Source: Verrucomicrobia bacterium UBA673 (GTDB taxonomy: Bacteria > Verrucomicrobiota > Verrucomicrobiia > Limisphaerales > UBA1096). From it: a stretch of DNA of 5,556 bases. The DNA lies in contig DBNL01000171.1 in NCBI GenBank assembly GCA_002299785.1, positions 1-5,556 of the forward strand, read 5' to 3'. Position 1 is the first letter of the stretch, and each line of letters opens with the position of its first letter. The notes beneath the pieces are model-generated. The model searched no databases, had not been told where the DNA came from, and was given only the letters and a program-made list of their open reading frames with translations. Positions 1 to 5,556 of this stretch are shown here, piece by piece. Made by a program: the position numbers and the translations under genes.

Positions 1-7
1 AACTAAT

Positions 8-2275
8 ATGAATACTACATTTATTTTAAGGAAAACAGCTATCTTGAGCTTCTTTGTCGCCAGTCAAGTTGCACAGCCACAAACACTTCCTCTAGTCAGC
101 GATGTAGATCTTCAGCCGCTCAAGGCGCAAATCGAGCGCCTCATTCAGGCCACAGATTATCTCGGCGAACCGCTCTCTGCCAAAACCAAGCGAAGGCTCA
201 CTCGAGCGCTTGGCCAAGCGGACGCCAAGAAAGCCGTTGCCGCGGTTCAGCAAATCCTTGATCCCAAATGCCTCATCGGTATCAACATAAACCCGGAGTC
301 ACGAGTCAAGGTGAACGACGGCCAAGCTAAACGCGAGTTGGTAGAGCAGGGCTGGCGCAGTTTCCTGGTCAAAGTCAACAACCAAGCCGGTGTTACTGCG
401 GAACTCATCGCCAGCAGCCCAAACTCCCGACCTCACGCCGATTCGCCGCAGAGCCAAATCGTCGATCGTTGGCTTGGCCTGGCAATGCACAATGCCCAAC
501 CGCTCACCAAGACACTCAGTGGCTTGGCCCTGGAGTATCGCATCGTCCAGCTTTACAGCCGCGACGCTGGTAAACGCGACGCCAAGCTCAGCTTCGACGT
601 TGGCCAAGGCACGCAAGATCTCGGCTTCCGCAGCGACATCAATCTGCTCTTTGACTGCAAACCAGCCCGCAAGCTCACTCTTAAGGTACTCGACGAAAAC
701 GGCAAGCCGACCACCGCCGGATTTGAAATTCGAGACAACCTTGGCCGCGTGTATCCGTCACAGGCCAAGCGGCTTGCACCGGACTTTCATTTTCATCCGC
801 AAATCTATCGCGCCGACGGCGAACACGTGAAACTGCCGAGCGGCTCCTACACCGTTCGAAATTACCGGGGCCCTGAGTCGATTCCACAAACCCGCATCAT
901 CACCGTCGGCGACGCGGATATCACCGAGACGTTCAAGGTGCAGCGCTGGATTGATCCATCGCTGATGGGGTGGTGGTCGGGCGATCACCACATCCACGCC
1001 GCCGGTTGCGCCCATTACAAGAACCCCACCGAGGGGGTACACGCGCCGGATATGATGCGCCACTGCCTCGGCGAGGATCTCAAGGTCGGAGCAAACCTTA
1101 CTTGGGGACCGTGTTTCGACTATCAAAAACAGTTTTTCACCGGCAAAGACGACGACGTTTCCCGGTTTCCCTATTTGCTCCGCTACGACGTCGAGGTTTC
1201 GGGGTTTGGCTCTCATCAATCAGGCCATTTGTGCCTCTTACGCCTAAATAACCAGATGTATCCCGGCGGCGAATCCAAGCACCACTGGCCCAAGCTCTGC
1301 CTCAACACCCTCCGCTGGGCAAAGAGCCAAGGCGCGCTCGTCGGCCCGGCACATTCCGGCTGGGGGCTCAACCAAACCGGCTCGACCCTGCCAACCTACG
1401 AGGTGCCGCCGTTCAACGGCATCGGCGCCAACGAATACATCGCCGATGTCACCCACATGGTTCCCGGCCCGGACGGCAAGCCGGTTCCTGCCGTGGACTT
1501 CCTCTCGATGGTCGATACGCCGTCGGTTTGGGAACTGAACATTTGGTATCACACACTCAACTGCGGTTTCCGCACGCGCATCAGCGGCGAGACCGACTTC
1601 CCCTGCATATACGGCGAACGCGTCGGGCTTGGCCGCTCGTACGTCAAACTCGACGGCCGACTGACTTACAACGACTGGTGCGAAGGCATCCGCGCCGGGC
1701 GCAACTACGTCGGCGACGGCCGCAGCCACTTGATCGACTTCAAAGTCGACAACGTGCAGATGGGATTGGACGGTAGCGAACTGCGATTGGCCAAGGCGGA
1801 CACCGTGCTCGTCACAGCCAAGGTCGCCGCGCGCCTCAACGACGAGCCGATCCCGGGGTTGGCAAATCGCAGCTACTCCCAGAAGCCGTACTGGCACATT
1901 GAGCGCGCCCGATTAGAAGGCACGCGCAAGGTGCCGGTCGAGGTGCTCGTCAACGGCTATGCAATCGCGAAACAGGATATCGTCGCTGATGGCGAGTTGC
2001 GCGACATCGTCTTCGAGGTGCCAATCGAGTTCAGTAGTTGGTTGGCGCTGCGCATCCTTCCCTCATCCCACACCAATCCGGTTTTCGTGCTAGTCGATGG
2101 CAAACCGATTCGCGCATCCAAGCGCAGCGCCGAGTGGTGCCTTGCAGGAGTAAAAAAATGCCGTTCACAAAAACGCCGCTTCATGGGCGAAGACGAAATC
2201 GCCGACTTCAACGCCGCCTACGATCACGCTGAGAAAGCCTACCGCCGCATCATCAGCGAAAGCGTCACGGACTAG
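8..2275 (+). CDS. Exported CehA/McbA-family (PHP-like) metallohydrolase, substrate unknown
   Basis: A 755-residue protein predicted to be exported and to hydrolyse an unidentified substrate with bound metal. The N-terminus has a signal-peptide layout: basic R8-K9, hydrophobic stretch about 10-22, likely cleavage near residues 19-22. Residues about 35-220 form an N-terminal module including CLIGININPESRVKV. Residues about 222-315 look like a transthyretin/carboxypeptidase-regulatory-like beta-sandwich (starting KLTLKVLDENGKP). The catalytic domain opens with G325-D-H-H-I-H330, the HxH motif of PHP-type metallohydrolases. Further candidate ligands are H403, H407, H449 (GPAHSGWG) and E528/D530 (GETDF); these assignments are by position only. 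The C-terminus carries SSWLALRILPSSHTNP (676-691) and RSAEWC (706-711), blocks I recognise from planctomycete and verrucomicrobial homologues. The start is the first ATG, only 7 nt from the window edge, and fits the signal peptide; no ribosome binding site is visible in those 7 nt. The stop overlaps the convergent gene. The family call is fairly sure; the substrate is unknown. Confidence 0.85.
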   Translation: MNTTFILRKTAILSFFVASQVAQPQTLPLVSDVDLQPLKAQIERLIQATDYLGEPLSAKTKRRLTRALGQADAKKAVAAVQQILDPKCLIGININPESRVKVNDGQAKRELVEQGWRSFLVKVNNQAGVTAELIASSPNSRPHADSPQSQIVDRWLGLAMHNAQPLTKTLSGLALEYRIVQLYSRDAGKRDAKLSFDVGQGTQDLGFRSDINLLFDCKPARKLTLKVLDENGKPTTAGFEIRDNLGRVYPSQAKRLAPDFHFHPQIYRADGEHVKLPSGSYTVRNYRGPESIPQTRIITVGDADITETFKVQRWIDPSLMGWWSGDHHIHAAGCAHYKNPTEGVHAPDMMRHCLGEDLKVGANLTWGPCFDYQKQFFTGKDDDVSRFPYLLRYDVEVSGFGSHQSGHLCLLRLNNQMYPGGESKHHWPKLCLNTLRWAKSQGALVGPAHSGWGLNQTGSTLPTYEVPPFNGIGANEYIADVTHMVPGPDGKPVPAVDFLSMVDTPSVWELNIWYHTLNCGFRTRISGETDFPCIYGERVGLGRSYVKLDGRLTYNDWCEGIRAGRNYVGDGRSHLIDFKVDNVQMGLDGSELRLAKADTVLVTAKVAARLNDEPIPGLANRSYSQKPYWHIERARLEGTRKVPVEVLVNGYAIAKQDIVADGELRDIVFEVPIEFSSWLALRILPSSHTNPVFVLVDGKPIRASKRSAEWCLAGVKKCRSQKRRFMGEDEIADFNAAYDHAEKAYRRIISESVTD
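2272..2275. other. Shared CTAG at convergent gene ends
   Basis: The tetranucleotide CTAG supplies the TAG stop of the metallohydrolase gene on the plus strand (2273-2275) and the TAG stop of the SMP-30 gene on the minus strand (2274-2272). The two coding regions therefore overlap tail to tail by 4 nt and leave no room for a dedicated terminator between them. Confidence 0.9.
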
Positions 2276-3150
2276 CCGAGGAACAGGTTCGTCGCCGGTC
2301 CGCTCATTCCCGGCTTGCAGAGGAACACTCCGCCGGCGAGTGGCTGTTTCGCCCTGCCCGCCTCGTCGAGGTCGCGGCTGGAAGATGTGATGTAAAGTTC
2401 GTCCCAGTTCTCACCACCGAAACAGCAAGAAGTTACGCACTCGACTGGCACGTCCACCTTGGCCAAGAGCGTCCCGTCCGGCGCGAACCGCCCCACGCCC
2501 CAGCCCTGCCAGAGCGCCACCCAAAGCATCCCCTCGTCGTCGATGCACATGCCATCCGGATAGCCCATCCCCTCCGGCAATTCGAACGCCGTTCGGCGAT
2601 TCGACAGCGTGCCGCCGGCCATGTCGCAGTCGAACACATCCACGCGGCGTGTCGGCGAGTCAATGTAGTAAAATAACTTTTGATCGGATGTCCACACCAT
2701 GCCGTTGGAGACGCTGACTTGGTCGAACAATTTATCGGCGGAAAGATTGCGGTTGAGCCGGTAAAGGCTGCCAACATTCGGTGCCTCGTCGATCCCCATC
2801 GTGCCGGCCCAAAGCCGGCCCTCCGGATCGACCTTGCCGTCGTTGAAACGGTTGTTTGGTAAATCCTGCTCCGGATCGATGATCGGCGACAACTCGCCGG
2901 TGGCCAAGTCGAACCTCACAAAGCCACCGCTCGTACCGAGGATCAAGTCACCGTGCTTTGTCGGGACGGCCAAGCCGGGTTTTTCGCCGACGTCCCACGT
3001 TTGATTTTCGCCCGTGGCCGGGTTGAAGCAGCAAACACGAGCACTCTCGATGTCCACCCAAACCAAGTCCTGCGTCGCCGCCCGCCACACGGGTCCTTCG
3101 CCAAGGATGGCCTTGGTCTCAAGCACACACTCTGCCGCCAACGTTTGCAC
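2272..3150 (-). CDS. SMP-30/gluconolactonase/LRE-family protein
   Basis: A 292-residue six-bladed beta-propeller of the SMP-30 (regucalcin/gluconolactonase) family, probably a cytosolic lactonase hydrolysing a sugar lactone; no signal peptide is seen. The expected metal ligands are all present: E18 in LGEGPVW, N149 in SVSNGMVW and D199 in YPDGMCIDDEG. Substrate-side residues R101 and N103 lie in NNRFNDGKVDPEGRLWAGTM. Length and the ending GGVFLCKPG...LFLG match complete family members. The start is GTG (3150-3148), chosen because no in-frame ATG lies upstream near it and it places E18 exactly where the family has it. It begins 8 nt after the stop of the upstream channel gene, so co-transcription and possible translational coupling are inferred. 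No Shine-Dalgarno is visible before the GTG. The TAG stop lies within CTAG shared with the convergent metallohydrolase gene. The exact lactone substrate cannot be read from sequence; some relatives act on other esters. Confidence 0.88.
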   Translation of the reverse strand: MQTLAAECVLETKAILGEGPVWRAATQDLVWVDIESARVCCFNPATGENQTWDVGEKPGLAVPTKHGDLILGTSGGFVRFDLATGELSPIIDPEQDLPNNRFNDGKVDPEGRLWAGTMGIDEAPNVGSLYRLNRNLSADKLFDQVSVSNGMVWTSDQKLFYYIDSPTRRVDVFDCDMAGGTLSNRRTAFELPEGMGYPDGMCIDDEGMLWVALWQGWGVGRFAPDGTLLAKVDVPVECVTSCCFGGENWDELYITSSSRDLDEAGRAKQPLAGGVFLCKPGMSGPATNLFLG

Positions 3151-3158
3151 AGTCAGGG

Positions 3159-4508
3159 TCAGTCGTTCACCATCGAGACGTCGAGCGTGCCGCTGATCGA
3201 TTCCTTGCCGGTGGAGTTCTGGAACGGTGCAAGGTCGAACTCCGGAATCACCGCCAGTAGGTGATCAAAAATATCGGCTTGGATCGCCTCGTACTCGGCC
3301 CAAACCGTCGTATTGGTGAAAATGTAAATCTCGATCGGCAAACCGTTGTCTCCCGGCGCAAGCTGGCGAATGAGGAACGTACGATCCTGCCGAATTTGCG
3401 GATGGCTTTTGAGATATGCCATGATGTAGGCCCGAAACGTGCCGATGTTGGTCAGGCGGCGGCCATTGACGAGTTCCGACAGGTCCGTGTTCGCCGTTTG
3501 ATTGTGCACGTTGACTTCGTCGAGCCTGGATTGCAGATAACCTTTGAGCAGGTCGAACCGCTGGAACTTCTCGAGCAACACCTCGTCAGCGAATTGGATT
3601 GAGCGCATGTCGATACGGATGGGGCGTTTGATTCGGCGGCCGCCGGAATCCTTCATTCCGCGCCAGTTGCGGCAGGCTTCGGTGATCAATTTTGACGCCG
3701 GGATGCTCACCACCGTCTTATCAAAATTCTGCACCTTCACAGTTGTCAACGACACGTCAATCACGTCGCCGTCGATACCGTGGCCCTTCATCTCAATCCA
3801 GTCGCCCTTGCGTACAGTGTCGTTGGTGGCAATCTGAATCCCCGCCACCAGACCCATGATCGCGTCCTTGAACACAAATAGGAATCCCATGACCATCGCG
3901 CCCAAGCCGGCCATCAATGTGCCGATCTCCCGGCCCATCACAATCGAGATGATGAACACGCCACCGACGAAGCAGGCCGCCAGCATCAATGCCTGCAGCA
4001 GGCCCTTTATTGGGATGCGCTTTGAAATATCGTAACGCTGATAAATAGCCTGCAACCCTTTGAGCAGCGCCTGCAGAGTGAACAGGAGTACCACCACGAG
4101 GTACACCTTGGCCAGGCCCTGAACGAAGCCGGTCAGACTCTCCCCCCCCTCAAACACCACTGGCGCAAGCGCGTGCGCCACGAGGGCGGGAACGACATTG
4201 GACAAGCAGGCGAACACCTTGTGCTCAATGAGGACCTTGTCCCAGTCAGTGCTGGTCTTGCTCGACAGGAACCGGATGGCGCGCAACACCACCCGCTTAG
4301 CCAATAGGTAAGCCAGCCAACTTAGGAACACGAGCAGCAGGGCTCCGACCACGTTGACTAACAGACCGGCCCAGCTCGGGTCGATGCCGAAGCCCTCGAA
4401 TTGCCCCTTCAGCCAATCGAGCAGGCTGCGCAGGCTCTCAATCGTCTCGCCGCTGGTGTTGGTATCTTGGCCTCTCACGGTCTGTTCCACTGTGTTTGTC
4501 TTATTCAT
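3159..4508 (-). CDS. ybdG: MscS-family mechanosensitive channel, YbdG (MscM) type
   Basis: A 449-residue inner-membrane channel protein expected to open under membrane tension and release solutes on hypo-osmotic shock. Hydrophobic segments lie near residues 46-70, 101-120, 133-150, 170-192 and 196-226, the five-segment layout of YbdG. The last includes the pore-lining helix (AGLGAMVMGFLFVFKDAIMG, 200-219). The MscS beta domain follows (KGDWIEM, 234-240, to SIPASKLI). YbdG-specific blocks follow: NWRGMKDSGGRRIKRPI (281-297), LTNIGTFRAY (352-361), RQLAPGDNGLPIEIY (381-395) and YEAIQADIFDHL (406-417). These match the E. coli YbdG sequence closely from memory. The start is firm: an in-frame TAA lies four codons upstream of the ATG and no other nearby start exists. 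No Shine-Dalgarno is seen; instead a hairpin lies 12 nt upstream. A G8 run covers codons 120-123. Downstream the SMP-30 gene follows after 8 nt. The family assignment is secure; conductance and role in this organism are inferred. Confidence 0.93.
   Translation of the reverse strand: MNKTNTVEQTVRGQDTNTSGETIESLRSLLDWLKGQFEGFGIDPSWAGLLVNVVGALLLVFLSWLAYLLAKRVVLRAIRFLSSKTSTDWDKVLIEHKVFACLSNVVPALVAHALAPVVFEGGESLTGFVQGLAKVYLVVVLLFTLQALLKGLQAIYQRYDISKRIPIKGLLQALMLAACFVGGVFIISIVMGREIGTLMAGLGAMVMGFLFVFKDAIMGLVAGIQIATNDTVRKGDWIEMKGHGIDGDVIDVSLTTVKVQNFDKTVVSIPASKLITEACRNWRGMKDSGGRRIKRPIRIDMRSIQFADEVLLEKFQRFDLLKGYLQSRLDEVNVHNQTANTDLSELVNGRRLTNIGTFRAYIMAYLKSHPQIRQDRTFLIRQLAPGDNGLPIEIYIFTNTTVWAEYEAIQADIFDHLLAVIPEFDLAPFQNSTGKESISGTLDVSMVND
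4142..4149 (-). repeat. G8 homopolymer inside ybdG
   Basis: Eight consecutive C on the plus strand, i.e. G8 on the ybdG coding strand, spanning codons 120-123 (E-G-G-E) in the loop between the second and third hydrophobic segments. Loss of one G would put a TGA stop three codons after the tract (reading GGG AGA GTC TGA). Confidence 0.85.
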
Positions 4509-4519
4509 TGCAACGGTCG

Positions 4520-4539
4520 CTTATTGCTGGGGCAATAAG
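4520..4539 (-). promoter_or_regulatory. Perfect 8-bp inverted repeat in the ybdG leader
   Basis: The arms CTTATTGC and GCAATAAG are perfectly complementary and separated by a 4-nt loop. The element ends about 12 nt before the ybdG start codon and occupies the place where a ribosome binding site region would begin. There is no following U-run, so it is not an intrinsic terminator. It could be an RNA hairpin at the 5' end of the ybdG mRNA or a DNA operator for a dimeric regulator. The palindrome is seen directly; its function is inference. Confidence 0.5.
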
Positions 4540-4547
4540 TTAGTCAG

Positions 4548-4556
4548 ATTATCCCA
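4548..4556 (-). promoter_or_regulatory. Candidate extended -10 promoter for ybdG
   Basis: Read on the minus strand the sequence is TGGGATAAT, i.e. an extended -10 (TGn) followed by GATAAT, a 5/6 match to TATAAT. No good -35 hexamer is found 16-18 nt upstream, which an extended -10 can tolerate. Transcription would begin near 4541, just before the 4539-4520 hairpin, giving a leader of about 33 nt. It lies after the tsf terminator, where a promoter for ybdG is needed. The match is short, so confidence is low. Confidence 0.35.
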
Positions 4557-4599
4557 GCGATGAAACCTCTTTTCCGCATTTGGCCAAGTGCTAGGTAAC

Positions 4600-4629
4600 A
4601 AAAAAAACGGGAGCCGTACTGGGCTCCCG
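4600..4629 (-). terminator. Intrinsic terminator of tsf
   Basis: On the minus strand an 8-bp GC-rich perfect stem (CGGGAGCC paired with GGCTCCCG, at 4629-4622 and 4615-4608) with a 6-nt loop is followed at once by eight U residues (4607-4600). It begins 26 nt after the tsf stop codon. This is a textbook rho-independent terminator acting in the tsf direction. There is no T-run on the plus-strand side, so it is not bidirectional. It separates tsf from the downstream ybdG gene. Confidence 0.93.
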
Positions 4630-4655
4630 CATGGGTAATTCGTTGTCGCTATTGC

Positions 4656-5489
4656 TCAGAAACTTTCGCCGACTTGGAAACGCAGGAACTTGGCCACGGT
4701 AATCTCGTCGCCGAGGCTCTGGGCAACCGAAGCCACGTGATCCTTGATGCTGATGTCTGGATTCTTCACAAAGCCTTGCTCTAGCAGGCAGTTAGTAGCA
4801 AAAAACTTGTTCATCTTGCCGTCGACAATCTTCTCGATAGCCTGCGGCGGCTTGCCCGCTGCCTGCTCCTCGGCGATGGCTTTCTCCTTAGCCACCAGTT
4901 CGGGATCAACCTCGTCGCGGCTCACGGAGACTGGCGCGGAGGCGGCGATGTGCAGCGTGATATCCTTCACCAATACCTTGAAATTGTCATTGCCGAGGGA
5001 GTCTTCCTTGCCGGCACGGACCTGGAGCAACACGCCGACCTTGGCACCGGTATGAATGTACGCGGCCACCAAACCTGTGCCGTCCACCTCGAGCTTGGCG
5101 TCGCGGGAGAGCAGGATGTTCTCGCCAATCTTGGCCACTTGCGCGATGCGCAACTCCTCAAAGTCAGTGTCTGGTGCTGTCAACTTAAGCTTGGCCACCT
5201 TGGCGACAAACTCTTGGAACTGCTCGTTCTTGACGACGAAATCGGTCTCGCAGTTGATCTCAACCAGCACACCCGCCTTCGAGTCGGGCTGGATGTAGTG
5301 GGCGATGACACCCTCGTTGGCTTCGCGGCCGGCTTTCTTTGCCGCCTTGATGGTGCCCTGCGCGCGTAGTACATCGACCGCGGCCTCAACGTCGCCGTCA
5401 GTTTCGGTGAGGGCTTTTTTGCAGTCCATCAGGCCCGCACTCGTCATCTTGCGAAGTTGCCCGACAAGTTTTGCTGTTACTTCTGCCAT
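4656..5489 (-). CDS. tsf: Translation elongation factor Ts
   Basis: A 277-residue EF-Ts, the cytosolic nucleotide-exchange factor that releases GDP from EF-Tu. The N-terminal UBA-like domain (about 1-55) has LRKMTSAGLMDCKKAL (12-27). The key T82-D83-F84-V85 motif, which inserts near the EF-Tu nucleotide site, sits in INCETDFVVKNEQF. The core continues through KIGENI (120-125), YIHTGAKVGVL (144-154) and HIAASAP (180-186). The coiled-coil-like and C-terminal part is KEKAIAEEQAAGKPPQAIEKIVDGKMNKF split around residues 201-229, ending in KFLRFQVGE (267-275). Length is close to E. coli EF-Ts (283), so it is complete. The start is fixed by an in-frame TAA (5504-5502) five codons upstream of the ATG; only a weak A-rich AGAAAA precedes it. 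In most bacteria tsf follows rpsB, which would lie beyond the right edge. A strong terminator follows it. Confidence 0.97.
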   Translation of the reverse strand: MAEVTAKLVGQLRKMTSAGLMDCKKALTETDGDVEAAVDVLRAQGTIKAAKKAGREANEGVIAHYIQPDSKAGVLVEINCETDFVVKNEQFQEFVAKVAKLKLTAPDTDFEELRIAQVAKIGENILLSRDAKLEVDGTGLVAAYIHTGAKVGVLLQVRAGKEDSLGNDNFKVLVKDITLHIAASAPVSVSRDEVDPELVAKEKAIAEEQAAGKPPQAIEKIVDGKMNKFFATNCLLEQGFVKNPDISIKDHVASVAQSLGDEITVAKFLRFQVGESF

Positions 5490-5517
5490 AATATTTTCTG
5501 TTTAATAATCAGTTCCG

Positions 5518-5542
5518 CTCCCCGATTAATGAAACTGGGGAG
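5518..5542 (-). promoter_or_regulatory. Possible hairpin in the tsf leader
   Basis: Perfect 6-bp arms (CTCCCC and GGGGAG) enclose a 13-nt loop, about 28 nt upstream of the tsf start. A second, mutually exclusive pairing is available between 5510-5514 (CAGTT) and 5533-5537 (AACTG). No U-run follows on the tsf strand, so it is not a standard terminator. It lies where an rpsB-tsf intergenic element would be, but rpsB itself is not visible. With a long loop and a short stem it may be chance. Confidence 0.3.
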
Positions 5543-5556
5543 GAAAGTTTTTTGAG

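Noticed and set aside
758..1219. 153-codon minus-strand open frame antisense to the metallohydrolase catalytic domain
   Set aside because: It is antisense to the conserved GDHHIH region and shows no domain features; an open-frame shadow.
1244..1897. 217-codon open frame on the minus strand within the metallohydrolase gene
   Set aside because: It lies wholly antisense to a well-supported gene. Its translation is low-complexity (rich in V, A, D, G) without any recognisable motif, as expected for an antisense shadow in GC-rich coding DNA.
2292..2339. 7-bp inverted repeat (TCGCCGG / CCGGCGA) just after the metallohydrolase stop, considered as its terminator
   Set aside because: The loop is 34 nt, it lies inside the SMP-30 coding sequence, and no T-run follows.
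4950..5369. 139-codon plus-strand open frame opposite tsf
   Set aside because: It is the antisense of the conserved EF-Ts core. Its composition mirrors tsf codons and nothing in it resembles a known protein.
5518..5553. Hairpin followed by T6 on the plus strand, considered as a terminator
   Set aside because: No plus-strand gene ends nearby, the T-run is separated from the stem by several bases and the loop is long; on the tsf strand there is no U-run.
5505..5556. C-terminal end of rpsB at the right edge
   Set aside because: Translating the visible minus-strand bases in three frames gives nothing recognisable as ribosomal protein S2, so no partial gene is claimed.

Overview
This window looks like ordinary chromosomal DNA from a bacterium, most likely of the Planctomycetota/Verrucomicrobiota (PVC) group. 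That placement is inferred mainly from the first gene. It encodes a large exported CehA/McbA-type metallohydrolase whose C-terminal block (SSWLALRILPSSHTNP, then RSAEWC) I associate with multi-copy families in those phyla. The DNA is moderately GC-rich by eye, coding density is high, and Shine-Dalgarno sequences are weak or absent. I see no phage, plasmid, transposon or CRISPR signature.

Layout: positions 8-2275 (+) hold the predicted secreted metallohydrolase. Everything else is on the minus strand. Read in the direction of transcription from the right edge, it starts with a short leader (5490-5556) upstream of tsf; rpsB, the usual partner, would lie outside the window. Then come tsf (5489-4656, elongation factor Ts) and a strong intrinsic terminator (4629-4600). 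A short intergenic region (about 4599-4509) carries a candidate extended -10 promoter and a perfect 8-bp hairpin. It is followed by a YbdG-type mechanosensitive channel gene (4508-3159) and, only 8 nt after its stop, an SMP-30/gluconolactonase-family gene (3150-2272). The SMP-30 gene runs head-on into the metallohydrolase gene, and the two stop codons share the palindrome CTAG.

How the genes work together: tsf is a housekeeping translation gene closed off by its own terminator. The channel and the SMP-30 gene probably form a two-gene transcript, but no shared pathway is evident. The metallohydrolase is convergent and so independently transcribed. I found no convincing new multi-gene system. 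The observations most worth checking are a G8 tract inside the channel gene whose slippage would truncate the protein, the hairpin at the predicted 5' end of the channel mRNA, recurrence of the palindromic octamer TTGGCCAA, and the 4-nt convergent overlap.
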